A stretch of DNA of 64,000 nucleotides from an uncultured Caldilineaceae bacterium (GCA_951813625.1 CATOTS010000034.1:1-64000); one strand, 5' to 3'. Shown: positions 9,012 through 17,770, counted from the stretch's first letter. Notes: generated by a model from the sequence alone, not told the origin. A program made the numbers and translations.

Positions 9012-9039
9012 GCGGTGGATTCGTTTTGGAATCCACCGC
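9012..9039. promoter_or_regulatory. stem-loop between binding protein and permease genes
   Basis: Arms GCGGTGGATTC (9012-9022) and GAATCCACCGC (9029-9039) form a perfect 11-bp stem around a 6-base loop. Stem-loops at this place in binding-protein ABC operons usually protect the upstream mRNA or cause partial termination, raising binding-protein levels. Confidence 0.6.
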
Positions 9040-9151
9040 CCCCTTTTGGCGCAAGGTTCCAGGCCGGTCAGAACGCAGTCCGAAGGCGGCTTACCCGGTG
9101 CATGCCTTCGCTGGCTGACTGCAATCCGCTCTGACTGACCTGGGCCGGTTT

Positions 9152-10867
9152 CTACGAACTCGTGTGTGACTCGTACCAGGCGTTGACGTCCTCTGCGACT
9201 TCATCACCGCCCAGCTCCTGCCACCTGCTGACGTACTCATCGAAGGCGTCGAGCGGCTTCAAGCCGAGCACGATCGACAGGTAGACCTCCTCTTCCAGCT
9301 TCTGCAAATCGGGAAGCAGCTCGTTCATGCGCGGCGTGTTGACACCGAGGTACTCGTTCTCGATCTCGTACTCGGCCTCTTCAAAGAGTTGCTCGTAGGC
9401 AGTCTCCTGCCGCGCCAGCCCTGGGTCGCGAATGAAGAACCTTTCGACCTTGGTGAGCTCGGCCGGGTCCATCTTGCGCAGCCTTTGTCTGTTTAAGTCG
9501 GCGTGTCGCTGGTAGCCGGGGTAGGTCGCGTGGTGGAAGCCCACGTCTCTGAATGAAGTTCCCGTCTGCCATTCCAGCAGCGAGATTTCGCAGTTTTCGT
9601 CCCACTCCCAGTCGTAGCCTTCCAGGAAGAGGCCATCGTTGCCCATGTCGTCGAGCGGGCCGTAAGCGCCGTGTTTTTCGGGTCCGTTGACGTGCAGTTC
9701 GCGCTGGTGGTTCAGCTGCTGGATAAGCGCTTCGACCTTGATGTCCTCCAGATCGTGGCGGAATACCCAGGCGTGGAACACGGGGCTGGTCCACCTGCGC
9801 CCCATCTCGCCGGTTGGGCCTTTCGGCAGCGGCATTGTGGTGAACTCGCCGCCCACAATCTTCTCGATTTCGACGATGCGAGAGGTGCCCCACATCGGCA
9901 TTGTCACGATGCCGGCCTTGCCGTCGGCAGCGGTATTCAGCCCCGACGCCCAGTCCAACGTATGGAAGTCCGGGTCCATGAGACCGTCGTTGTACCAGCT
10001 GTTGAGCAGCGCCAGCACTTCCTTGTTGGTTTCGGTCAGGCTGTCGTAGACCAGTTTGCCGTCGCCGTAGTCGCGCCACAGGCCCGGCATGACGCGGTAG
10101 GCGCCGAATACCTTGGTGAAATCGTGCGCCCACGAGAAGAGGGCCTTCTGCGCGGTGATGCCGTAGTCGCAGAGTCCTCCTTCGTTGAAGGCGTGCAGCG
10201 TCTCGTCCCAGCCCTCGATGCTGTCCGGCATCGGTATGTCCAGCTGCTCCAGCCAGTCGTTGCGTATCCAACTGATGGTGCAGAACACCTTGTCGGTGAT
10301 GCCCAAATCGAGGCCGTACAGTTCCTGCCGGTTGTTGCGGAAACAATGGATCCAGTTTTTGCCCTCGGGGTAGCGATGGACATCGAGCGAGAGCGGGGAA
10401 GCCGTTGCCTCCCAGATGTCTTTGATTTCCTTCAGGGCGCCTTCATCGATCAACTGGTTGAAGAGCGGGTCCTGAAGATTGATCATGTCCGGCATCGTGC
10501 CGGCGGCGATGTCGGCCTGCAACTTCTGCGTACGCAGCTCGCCGTCTGCCATCCAGTGGATGTTGAACTTAATCCCCATCTCTTCGAGGTACCAATTGTA
10601 GTAGGGATTGTCGGTGGGTTCATGGCCGGGCTTGAACGTGGGCCAGGCGTTGAACGGGACGGAGATCTCCACGACCGGGTCATACTTGATCGGGGCAGGC
10701 GGCCAGCCTGAGACCCAGTCCTGTTCACATTCGGGACCGGTTGCAGCGGCTTCCGGCGCTGCCTCTTGGACCGGCGCGGTTGGTCCACAAGCCGCGGCGG
10801 CCAGTGCCCCTGTTGCGATTGCGGTTGCACGCAGAAAATCACGGCGACTTAAACTTCCATTCGTCAT
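9152..10867 (-). CDS. extracellular solute-binding lipoprotein of the sugar ABC importer
   Basis: The 571-residue protein starts with a twin-arginine signal, SRRDFLRATAIATGALAAAAC, whose last Cys is the lipidation site; the mature protein is thus exported folded and anchored outside the membrane. The rest is an LplA/LipO-type family 1 binding protein with bilobed pattern, including PFNAWPTFKPGHE near the N-terminus and the long C-terminal helical part. I chose the ATG at 10867 because AGGAGG lies 6 nt before it; an in-frame start 10 codons upstream has no such support. It is 83 bp after the kinase gene and is followed by two permeases. No ATPase is in the operon. Confidence 0.92.
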   Translation of the reverse strand: MTNGSLSRRDFLRATAIATGALAAAACGPTAPVQEAAPEAAATGPECEQDWVSGWPPAPIKYDPVVEISVPFNAWPTFKPGHEPTDNPYYNWYLEEMGIKFNIHWMADGELRTQKLQADIAAGTMPDMINLQDPLFNQLIDEGALKEIKDIWEATASPLSLDVHRYPEGKNWIHCFRNNRQELYGLDLGITDKVFCTISWIRNDWLEQLDIPMPDSIEGWDETLHAFNEGGLCDYGITAQKALFSWAHDFTKVFGAYRVMPGLWRDYGDGKLVYDSLTETNKEVLALLNSWYNDGLMDPDFHTLDWASGLNTAADGKAGIVTMPMWGTSRIVEIEKIVGGEFTTMPLPKGPTGEMGRRWTSPVFHAWVFRHDLEDIKVEALIQQLNHQRELHVNGPEKHGAYGPLDDMGNDGLFLEGYDWEWDENCEISLLEWQTGTSFRDVGFHHATYPGYQRHADLNRQRLRKMDPAELTKVERFFIRDPGLARQETAYEQLFEEAEYEIENEYLGVNTPRMNELLPDLQKLEEEVYLSIVLGLKPLDAFDEYVSRWQELGGDEVAEDVNAWYESHTSS

Positions 10868-10950
10868 CGTATGCCTCCTGAGGACTTCTTGGGTCAAGGG
10901 TTTTCAGCCGTAGCCCGTCTTCAATCAGCCTTCTGGCCGCACGTTGCTGC

Positions 10951-11901
10951 TCACTTGGATGCCGTTTCACCTCCTTTCGACTTGCACGCGCGAAACGCTT
11001 CCAACTCCTTCCTGGTCGGCAGGCCGTCGATCACGCCGAAATGGGTCGTGGTGTAGGCCCCGGCGTAGGTGGCTTGGCGGACCGCGTCGCGCAGCGCCGC
11101 TCCCTCGCTGAGGCCGACGGCCAGCGCGGCGTTGAAGCTGTCTCCTGCCCCGGTGACGTCGAGAGCCTGCACCGGGACCGCAGGGATCTCCTCAATGCCT
11201 CCTGCGGTCACAATGACCGCCCCCTCTTCGCCGCGGGTAACAACTATGCTGTCTACGCCCAAGTTCAACAGCCGGCCGGCAAGCTCGGGCGTCGGCGTCG
11301 GGTCGTCCGGCGGCAGGCCGAGAAGGATACGGGCCTCGCTTTCGTTGGGGGTCAGCACGTCAACGTGCGCGAGCAGCTTGGGATCGGCGGGGTGGCCGGG
11401 GGCGGGATTCAGAATCGTCATCGCGCCGTGTTTGCTTCCGAGTTCCAGGCCGCGTGCGATCGAGTCCAGGGGCGCTTCGAACTGGGCCATGACGATGCCG
11501 CTGCCGGCAATGAGCGGCTCTGCCGCTTCCACGTGTTGCGGGCGCATCTGCAAGTTTGCGCCCAGATGGCCTACGATCCAGTTGTCTCCTGAAGGAAGGA
11601 GGGTAACCAGTCCGACGCCTGTGTTGATGTCGGGGACGCGGTGAATGTGCGTTGACGGGATGCCTTCGTTTTGGAAAAGCGCGTCCGCCATTTCGGCGAA
11701 CAGATCGTCGCCTACACAGGCAACCAGGTCGACCTGTGCGCCCAGCCGCGCCGCGGCGATGGCCTGGTTGGCGCCTTTTCCGCCCGGCCCCATGTCGAAC
11801 AGGTCGCCGATCAGCCCTTCACCGACGACCGGCTTGCGTGGAACGCGCACCGTCAGGCCGACCACAAAGCTGCCGATCACCACGATGTCAGGCAAGGGCA
11901 T
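10951..11901 (-). CDS. ribokinase-type PfkB carbohydrate kinase
   Basis: The 316-residue protein has both PfkB signatures: GPGGKGANQAIAAARLG near the N-terminus (the sugar-binding GGKGANQA motif of ribokinase) and DVTGAGDSFNAALAVGL near the C-terminus, with the catalytic Asp in GAGD. It should phosphorylate a sugar with ATP in the cytoplasm; ribose is the family default, but the operon suggests a sugar released by the downstream glycosidases. The ATG at 11901 has AGGAGG only 1 nt away, while an in-frame TTG at 11895 has the ideal 7-nt spacing. The true start may therefore be TTG, giving MPDIVVIGS. It is the first gene of the operon. Confidence 0.88.
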   Translation of the reverse strand: MPLPDIVVIGSFVVGLTVRVPRKPVVGEGLIGDLFDMGPGGKGANQAIAAARLGAQVDLVACVGDDLFAEMADALFQNEGIPSTHIHRVPDINTGVGLVTLLPSGDNWIVGHLGANLQMRPQHVEAAEPLIAGSGIVMAQFEAPLDSIARGLELGSKHGAMTILNPAPGHPADPKLLAHVDVLTPNESEARILLGLPPDDPTPTPELAGRLLNLGVDSIVVTRGEEGAVIVTAGGIEEIPAVPVQALDVTGAGDSFNAALAVGLSEGAALRDAVRQATYAGAYTTTHFGVIDGLPTRKELEAFRACKSKGGETASK

Positions 11902-11989
11902 ACCTCCTTGTGGGCAGGCCGCAAGCGAATCCTGCCGGAGGCGTACAAAGGCGTACTGGCAACCAAGAGAGGAATCCGATCTGATATAA

Positions 11990-12018
11990 TTTATGACATA
12001 ATTCAAACGGAATGTCAA
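11990..12018 (-). promoter_or_regulatory. predicted promoter and operator of the sugar-uptake operon
   Basis: On the minus strand TTGACA (12018-12013) is followed after 17 bp by CATAAA (11995-11990). The palindrome TTATGACATAA (11991-12001, 5-bp arms around one base) covers the -10 element and could be a repressor site. The leader to the kinase start would be about 85 nt. Confidence 0.4.
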
Positions 12019-12143
12019 AAGGCAAAATTCCACGGGGTGCGGTGTTCCATTGGGGTTGGAATCAACTGGGGGGTCATGCCAGCGGCAGCTGAAATTGTTT
12101 TGCGGGTTCTGGGATAGTCGCAGGGCTGCATTGATCCCACTGT

Positions 12144-12700
12144 CGGCGGGGGGAGTCCCCCCGCACAAGGGAGGGCCGTCAGGGCCGACCGTCCAGAGCT
12201 GCAGTGGCCAGGGGTCAGTGGCCGGTTGCCGGCGACGACAAGGGCAAGGGCTTGATCCACGAATATGCGCGAATCTGCACGATGGACGTCAACTGCGGGT
12301 TGTGACAGGGGGGCGTTGCGGGGGGAGTCCCCCCGCACAAGGGAGGGCCGTCAGGGCCGACCGTCCAGAGCTGCAGTGGCCAGGGGTCAGTGGCCAGTTG
12401 CCGGCAACGGCAACGTCAAGGGCTAATTCCACGAATTTGCGCGGAGGACGTCAACTGCGGGTTGTGCCAGGGGGGCGTTGCGGGGGGAGTCCCCCCGCAC
12501 AAGGGAGGGCCGCAGGCCCGACCGTCCTGAGCTGTAGAGGCCAGAGGTCAGTTGCCAGTTGCCGGCGACGACAGGGCAAGGGCTTGATCCACAAATTTGC
12601 GCGAATCTGCACGAAGGACGTCAACTTCGGGTTGTGCCAGGGGGGCGTTGCGGGGGGAGTCCCCCCGCACAAGGGAGGGCCGCAGGCCCGACCGTCCCAA
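12144..12700. repeat. four tandem copies of a 162-172-bp repeat with a G6/C6 palindrome
   Basis: Each copy carries GGGGGGAGTCCCCCC, at 12148, 12320, 12482 and 12652, followed by GCACAAGGGAGGGCCG and CCGACCGTCC. The spacers between palindromes are also similar, sharing GGCCAG, GTTGCCGGC, TTGATCCAC or a shortened form, and GACGTCAACT. The spacing is 172, 162 and 170 bp. The core alone recurs at 63013-63070. Confidence 0.9.
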
Positions 12701-12911
12701 TAGATACAGGACAGCATATTCCTCCACTTTGCCGGAGAGTGGACAGTGGACAGACCAGGACTCCATTGCTACCCGAGGTACGGGCACTTGCAGGCCAAAA
12801 TTTGGACTTCACTCAAATTCACGGGTTGCCGGTATGGAGAGGAGCGGGGAGAAAGAAGGAGCCGACTCCCCGCGACGGCTAGATTTGGGTGTGGCAGGAT
12901 ATGACCAGCCC

Positions 12912-12940
12912 TTGTCCACGTCTCGGTAATCCCGTATACT
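12912..12940 (+). promoter_or_regulatory. predicted sigma70-type promoter
   Basis: TTGTCC (12912-12917) and TATACT (12935-12940) are 17 bp apart, giving a leader of about 45 nt before the ATG at 12991. The same TATACT -10 element occurs before several other plus-strand genes in the window. Confidence 0.55.
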
Positions 12941-12990
12941 TTGCGAAAGCTTGACTGGGCCGCTATCGAGCAAGCCAGGAGGCAAAGAGC

Positions 12991-14262
12991 ATGGACGGGA
13001 CCTACCAGTACGCCGGACTGAAACGGGTGAAGGAACCCGGCCTCAGCGTGGAAGAGTGCGCCAGGCGGAGCCACCGGCTCGCCTACGTCGAGGAGAGGAT
13101 CATGTTCCTGCAGGCGGTGCATATCGTCACGACGCCGCAGCGGGATCTCAAGGCGCTGCTCTCGCGCCTGCAGTACGAGGACGGACTCCACGCCGACCGG
13201 CTCAAGACCCGCCTGACCGAACTGCGCGTCTCTGTGAGCAAGAGCCATCGCCCTCCCGACGACCGGCTCAGAGTTCTGCTCGACGAGGCGATGTTTTCCA
13301 GGGGCAGCGTCGAGCTGCTGGCAGCGCTGGTCAAGGTATTCAAACCTGGCCTGCTGGCGGTTTATCGCAGCTATCTGGCCCAAACCAACGGCCTGGCAGA
13401 TTACGAGACGGTGCGATTGATGCGGACCATCGTCGCCGAAGAGGAGGAAGGTCTGCGCCTGCTCGAAGCTGCCTACCGGGAGGTTGTCGACACAGCCGAG
13501 AAGGAGGCGCAGGCGCAACGATGGGCCGGCGAACTGGACCGGATGTTGCGCGCTGCCGGCGGGATCGGCGGTGATCATGGCGAGGGGGCTGAAACCATAG
13601 AGCCTGAGCGCAGCCGGGGCGTCCAATTCCGCGTTGCACGCAGACCGGAGCGGGACAACACCTTTCCGCGCGTGTGGGACATCGTGCACGTCGACGAAGA
13701 CCGGATTCCTGAGCGGTTCGTCCAGATGATTGCCACCCGCCTGGGCGAAATCACCATCGCCGAGGCTTTGGCCATCGTCCTGTGGGAAGTCAAGGAGCAG
13801 CCATGGTCCTTCTACGCGGCCATCTCGCGTCATATGTGGGACGAAATGCGCCACTCGCTGTTCGGTGAAGCCGCGACCGAGTTTGTCTACGGTGACCGTT
13901 CGGTGATGCCTGTGCGCGATTTTGAGATTGAATACCTGTTCAAGATGAGCCCGCTCGAACTATACGCGATGCTGGGTATCGGCGTCGAGGCGGCTTTGAT
14001 GAAATATCCGCCGGGCAAGCGGGCGGAGTACGAGTTTTGCCGCGACCTGGCGCGTCATTCGTTGATGACGACACTGCAGGACTTCGACTGGGCCGACGAG
14101 GTCGAGCACGTCAATATCGCGCGCACGCAGTTGAAGGAGTGGTATTCGGGCGACAGCCGTGAGCTGGTAAGACTGGCCGAAGAAGGCATGGAGTTTCGTG
14201 CACGCACGCGGCAGCTTCATCCGCCGTCGCCCATGCCCGACCTCTCCGCAAAGAAAAAGTGA
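12991..14262 (+). CDS. ferritin-like diiron-domain protein
   Basis: The 423-residue protein is almost all helical. The C-terminal half holds a full four-helix diiron set: Glu258, Glu285-x-x-His288 (WDEMRH), Glu333 and Glu370-x-x-His373 (DEVEH). The N-terminal half is also a helical bundle, with Glu63 and His67 in YEDGLHADRL, perhaps a second and decayed ferritin-like unit. A charged linker at about 190-225 separates them. Such proteins bind iron and act as oxidases, hydroxylases or oxygen-handling enzymes; the substrate cannot be read from the sequence. AGGAGG precedes the ATG by 8 nt. The gene stands alone, in front of the aldolase operon. Confidence 0.75.
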   Translation: MDGTYQYAGLKRVKEPGLSVEECARRSHRLAYVEERIMFLQAVHIVTTPQRDLKALLSRLQYEDGLHADRLKTRLTELRVSVSKSHRPPDDRLRVLLDEAMFSRGSVELLAALVKVFKPGLLAVYRSYLAQTNGLADYETVRLMRTIVAEEEEGLRLLEAAYREVVDTAEKEAQAQRWAGELDRMLRAAGGIGGDHGEGAETIEPERSRGVQFRVARRPERDNTFPRVWDIVHVDEDRIPERFVQMIATRLGEITIAEALAIVLWEVKEQPWSFYAAISRHMWDEMRHSLFGEAATEFVYGDRSVMPVRDFEIEYLFKMSPLELYAMLGIGVEAALMKYPPGKRAEYEFCRDLARHSLMTTLQDFDWADEVEHVNIARTQLKEWYSGDSRELVRLAEEGMEFRARTRQLHPPSPMPDLSAKKK

Positions 14263-14360
14263 GCCATCGATCGTAATCCGACCTCTGAGTTCTCTCATCG
14301 CCTCGTCTGCCAATTCGAAAAGGGCTTGGTTGCGGGACCATGGTTTGGGTGCGAGGGCGG

Positions 14361-14388
14361 TTGCACTTTTGGCGGTTTTCCATACACT
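14361..14388 (+). promoter_or_regulatory. predicted promoter of the aldolase operon
   Basis: TTGCAC (14361-14366) and TACACT (14383-14388) are separated by 16 bp. The leader to the GTG start at 14467 would be about 70 nt. Confidence 0.4.
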
Positions 14389-14466
14389 GTATTGGAACTC
14401 TCGGCGAAATCGCGAGGTTGACCGCAGGAATACGCCTGTCGTCATCAAATGGGAGGAAGGCAAACC

Positions 14467-15243
14467 GTGAGAACTAACTGGGTGCGGGAAAGATTGCTCG
14501 CCGGTAAACCGACCGCCGGCTGCTTCATGGGCCTCGGCAGTCCGCTCGTCGCTGAGCTGCTGGCGCACGCCGGCTATGACTGGCTCTCGATTGAGATGGA
14601 GCACAACGGGCTCGATTTTGCTGGCGTGCAGCAGATGTTGATGGCGATCAGCAGCACCGATTGCATCCCCATCGCTCGCATTCCTTCTTCCGAGCCGACA
14701 TTCATCCAGCGAGCGCTAGACATCGGCGCGCAGGGTATTCTCGTTCCCATGGTCCGCAGCGCGGCCGAGGCCGAAGCAATCGTGGCCATGACGCGCTATC
14801 CGCCCGAAGGCAAGCGCAGTTTCGGCCCGCTGCGCGCCTCCCACTACACGATCGACTACGAAGGTTATTTCGCCGGCGCCAATGAGAATACGCTTGTTGT
14901 TCTGATGCTGGAAACGCAGGAAGCATTCGACGACTTCGAAGCGATCTGCGCCGTTCCCGGCGTGGACGCCGTGTACGCTGGCCGGTTCGATCTCAGCCTG
15001 TCGCTGGGTCTCAACCCAATGCAGGAGGACTCGATTCCCCCGATTGAGGAGGCGCTCGCAAGGGCGCTGGCGATCGGGCGTGAAAATGGTGTCGCAATGG
15101 GCTACGGCTGCGGTTCGCCCGAAGAATTTCGCATGAGAGTAGAGCAAGGCTTCACATTTTTGTGTTACGCAACCGACTATAATCTGCTGGCCGACACCGC
15201 TCGCGACAAACTGTCGGCGGTTGACGACCTTCTGCGAACATAA
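14467..15243 (+). CDS. HpcH/HpaI family aldolase (2-keto-3-deoxy sugar-acid aldolase-like)
   Basis: The 258-residue protein is full length for class II pyruvate aldolases such as RhmA (2-keto-3-deoxy-L-rhamnonate aldolase), GarL and HpaI. Visible marks are the YDWLSIEMEHNGLD strand, the basic IARIPSSEP segment, the glycine-rich GAQGILVPMV strand, a metal-binding Glu in LMLETQEA, and GRFDLSLSLG in place of the usual GPNDLSxSLG. It should split a 2-keto-3-deoxy acid into pyruvate and an aldehyde using a divalent metal. I chose the GTG at 14467 because GGAGGA precedes it; an upstream in-frame ATG would overlap this site. It heads a four-gene operon. Confidence 0.87.
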   Translation: MRTNWVRERLLAGKPTAGCFMGLGSPLVAELLAHAGYDWLSIEMEHNGLDFAGVQQMLMAISSTDCIPIARIPSSEPTFIQRALDIGAQGILVPMVRSAAEAEAIVAMTRYPPEGKRSFGPLRASHYTIDYEGYFAGANENTLVVLMLETQEAFDDFEAICAVPGVDAVYAGRFDLSLSLGLNPMQEDSIPPIEEALARALAIGRENGVAMGYGCGSPEEFRMRVEQGFTFLCYATDYNLLADTARDKLSAVDDLLRT

Positions 15244-15255
15244 GGAGGACAAGCT

Positions 15256-16218
15256 ATGTCCAGCTTCCAGCCCTTCAGAGATTCGACGAAGCACCTCGGC
15301 GACCCCGCGCGTCTGCGCGACACCCTGCGTGAAGAGGGCTACCTTTTTCTGCGCCGCCTGGTCGACCCGGAGCAGATTGCCACAGTCAAGCAGGACATTA
15401 TGCAGATCCTGCGTGAGCACCAGATTATCGAAGAAGACGGTGCTGACGACCCGATGTGGAGCGGCGGCCCTCATCCGACCGAAGGCGAATACATGGCGTT
15501 CTACGACAAGATCGCGCGTATGGACTCATTCGTGCAGCTGGCCGAGTCGCCCGAAGTCGTGGCCCTGATGGAGGGCATCTTCGACGGGCCGGTGCAGGTA
15601 TGGAGGCAGCGCCTGATTCGAGTGATGTATCCCGACCCCGACGCGCCGGCCCCGATCGGCCTCGGTGCGCACCAGGACGGTAACTTCAGGTTCGGCTATC
15701 AGTCCCAGAGCTTCAACGCCTGCTGGATGCCGCTCATGGAGATCAACCAGGAGATTGGGGGCCTTGCGGTGGCGCCGGGTTCGCATATTCGCGGCGAACT
15801 GGACCACGGCGGCGGCTCGGTGGCGAGTTCGGCCAAGGCGATAAAAGAGAAGAAAGTGTTTGGGTTGGATGCCGAGAGTCTCAGCTGGGTGACCTCCGAC
15901 TTCGAGCCGGGAGACGCCGTAATCTTCACGAGCTTGACCGTTCACCGCGGCATTCTGAACCGCTCCGACCGCATCCGTCTTTCGTGCGACTTCCGATATC
16001 AGAGAGTAGACGATTCCGCCAGCTGGTTGGCGCACACACTCGGCCCCGACATCCGGCGGGTTGCGCAAAAGATCGACGAGATCGTGGCCAGCCGCGCCTT
16101 CTTCGTAACAACACGCGCATCGGACGAGACCATTGCCGACGTGCGGTTGCAGATGCTGGAAGAGAAGAGCACCAGTCTGGAGCGGGCGCAGGAACTCGCG
16201 CGGGAACTGGCAGGCTGA
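15256..16218 (+). CDS. phytanoyl-CoA dioxygenase (PhyH) family protein
   Basis: This 320-residue Fe(II)/2-oxoglutarate oxygenase shows the His-x-Asp pair in GAHQDGNFRFG and the distal His in TVHRGILNRSDRIRLSCDF, whose Arg residues should hold 2-oxoglutarate. The N-terminal LREEGYLFLRRLVDPEQI segment is typical of the family. It begins 12 nt after the aldolase stop with AAGGAGG at good spacing, so it is translated from the same mRNA. The substrate is unknown; being between an aldolase and a sugar-acid dehydratase suggests oxidation of a sugar-derived or methylated metabolite. Confidence 0.9.
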   Translation: MSSFQPFRDSTKHLGDPARLRDTLREEGYLFLRRLVDPEQIATVKQDIMQILREHQIIEEDGADDPMWSGGPHPTEGEYMAFYDKIARMDSFVQLAESPEVVALMEGIFDGPVQVWRQRLIRVMYPDPDAPAPIGLGAHQDGNFRFGYQSQSFNACWMPLMEINQEIGGLAVAPGSHIRGELDHGGGSVASSAKAIKEKKVFGLDAESLSWVTSDFEPGDAVIFTSLTVHRGILNRSDRIRLSCDFRYQRVDDSASWLAHTLGPDIRRVAQKIDEIVASRAFFVTTRASDETIADVRLQMLEEKSTSLERAQELARELAG

Positions 16219-16244
16219 ACGGAGCCGGCCGCAAAGAAACTGCA

Positions 16245-16541
16245 ATGGACGAGGTCGGGCTGCTCCGCATTTCAGAAGAGGACAACGTTTACGTTTTGAT
16301 GCGCTCAATCTCTGCTGGAGAGCGCCTGCAGGTAGGCGGTCAAACAATCGTCAACGAGACCTCTCTGGGACTGGGCCACAAGATTGCGGCGTGCGATATC
16401 GCTGCCGGTGACAGAATCATCAAATACGGCGCGCCGATTGGCTCGGCGGTGCGCGATATCAGCTTGGGCGAGCACGTTCATCTCCACAACATCCAGAGCG
16501 ACTACATTCCCACTTACACACTGGAAGATGATTCCGCATGA
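16245..16541 (+). CDS. UxaA-type dehydratase, small SAF-domain subunit
   Basis: The 98-residue protein matches the N-terminal SAF domain of altronate/galactarate dehydratases. It includes GLGHKIAACDIAAGDRIIKYGAPIG and a GEHVHLHNIQSDY end that matches the usual 'H.HN' metal-site segment. In many enzymes this domain is fused to the large domain; here it is a separate gene. The ATG at 16245 was chosen because the homology starts just after it. Its stop overlaps the start of the large-subunit gene in ATGA, so the two should be made in equal amounts. Confidence 0.88.
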   Translation: MDEVGLLRISEEDNVYVLMRSISAGERLQVGGQTIVNETSLGLGHKIAACDIAAGDRIIKYGAPIGSAVRDISLGEHVHLHNIQSDYIPTYTLEDDSA

Positions 16542-17770
16542 CGACTACGGGCGGAAGGCCGGATTCTTCAATTTCTGAATTCCAGGGATTTCTTCGCCAG
16601 GACGGGCGCAAGGGAATACGAAATACCATTGTTGTCGCCTACCTGGTCGAGTGCGCCCACCATGTCGCGCGCGAAATCGTATACCCCTTCCGCGGGCAGG
16701 GCGTACACCTGATCGGCTTCAGCGGCTGCTATCCCAACCAGTACGCCTTCGATATGATGACCCGGCTCTGCAGCCATCCCAACGTGGGCGGGGCGCTCCT
16801 CGTCTCCCTGGGATGCGAGAGCTTCAACCGCAACGGCCTGGCGCGGCGCATCGAGGAGAGCGGCAGGCCGGTCGAGACGCTTGTCATCCAGGAGCAGGGC
16901 GGCACTCTATCCACCATCGATAAGGGCCAACAGTGGCTGCAGAGTACGCTTTCCGAGCTGCAGGCCACAACCAGTCGCACTTCGATGTCGGTGGACGAAC
17001 TGATCGTCGGCGCGATCTGCGGCGGTTCGGACGCCACCAGCGGCATCACCGCCAACCCGGCCATCGGACGCTGCTTTGACCTGTTGGTGGATCACGACGC
17101 CAGCGCCATTTTCGAAGAGGCCGGCGAACTGATCGGCTGCGAACAGATCATGGCCGACAGAGCTGTTACGCCGGAGCTGGCAGGTGAAATCCTCTCCACA
17201 ATGGAGAAGACCGCGCGCTACTACGCCACCCTGGGGCACGGCAGCTTTGCGGTGGGAAACGCGGACGGCGGACTGACTACCGTCGAGGAGAAATCGATGG
17301 GCGCATACGCCAAGAGCGGTTCCTCCTCCATCGATGGCCTGATAAAGCCGGGGGACGTACCGCCGGCCGGGGGACTGTACCTCATGGACGTTGTGCCCGA
17401 CGGCGAGGTCCGCTTCGGCTTTCCCAATATCAACGACACCGTCGAGATCGCTGAACTGATCGCCAGCGGGGCCCACATGACCCTCTTCTCGACTGGTCGC
17501 GGCTCAGTTGTGGGGTCGGCAATTTCCCCTGTGATCAAAGTCTGCGCCAATCCTGAGACCTTCCGGCAGATGGAAGGGGATATGGACGTGGACGCGGGGC
17601 GCGTGCTTGAAGGACGCGCATCGATCGACGAAGTCGGGCAAGAGATCTTTGCGCAAGTGCTGGATGTAGCCTCCGGCCGGCCGACCAAGTCCGAGCGGCT
17701 GGGCCACCAGGAGTTCGTGCTGACCTACAAGACATTCGAGCCAATCGGACCGGCCTGCTTGCCGGTCTAG
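16538..17770 (+). CDS. UxaA family sugar-acid dehydratase, large subunit
   Basis: The 410-residue protein is the catalytic C-terminal part of the altronate/galactarate dehydratase family. It starts with FLRQDGRKGIRNTIVV, the family 'G..R.DGR.G.RN' segment. Cysteines that can bind the metal appear in FSGCYPNQ, SLGCESFNRN and IGCEQIM, and CGGSDATSGITANPAIG is the typical substrate-site loop. Such enzymes dehydrate a sugar acid to a 2-keto-3-deoxy acid, the substrate class of the aldolase three genes upstream. The exact acid (altronate, fuconate, rhamnonate or other) is not determined. Confidence 0.88.
   Translation: MTTTGGRPDSSISEFQGFLRQDGRKGIRNTIVVAYLVECAHHVAREIVYPFRGQGVHLIGFSGCYPNQYAFDMMTRLCSHPNVGGALLVSLGCESFNRNGLARRIEESGRPVETLVIQEQGGTLSTIDKGQQWLQSTLSELQATTSRTSMSVDELIVGAICGGSDATSGITANPAIGRCFDLLVDHDASAIFEEAGELIGCEQIMADRAVTPELAGEILSTMEKTARYYATLGHGSFAVGNADGGLTTVEEKSMGAYAKSGSSSIDGLIKPGDVPPAGGLYLMDVVPDGEVRFGFPNINDTVEIAELIASGAHMTLFSTGRGSVVGSAISPVIKVCANPETFRQMEGDMDVDAGRVLEGRASIDEVGQEIFAQVLDVASGRPTKSERLGHQEFVLTYKTFEPIGPACLPV

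Larger units (their letters stand above)
11902..12990. other. 1.1-kb non-coding region with promoters and tandem repeats
   Basis: The stretch contains the predicted kinase promoter (11990-12018, minus), four copies of a palindrome-bearing repeat (12144-12700) and the plus-strand promoter of the ferritin-like gene (12912-12940). Open frames here merely run through the repeats and differ between copies, so I call none of them a gene. Confidence 0.65.

Noticed and set aside
9671..10711. 346-codon plus-strand frame
   Set aside because: Antisense shadow of the solute-binding protein gene.
12144..12700. CRISPR array
   Set aside because: The units are about 165 bp, the intervening parts are also similar to each other, and no cas genes are nearby.
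12050..12929. Overlapping frames through the tandem repeats
   Set aside because: They encode the repeat itself, differ between copies and have no ribosome site.
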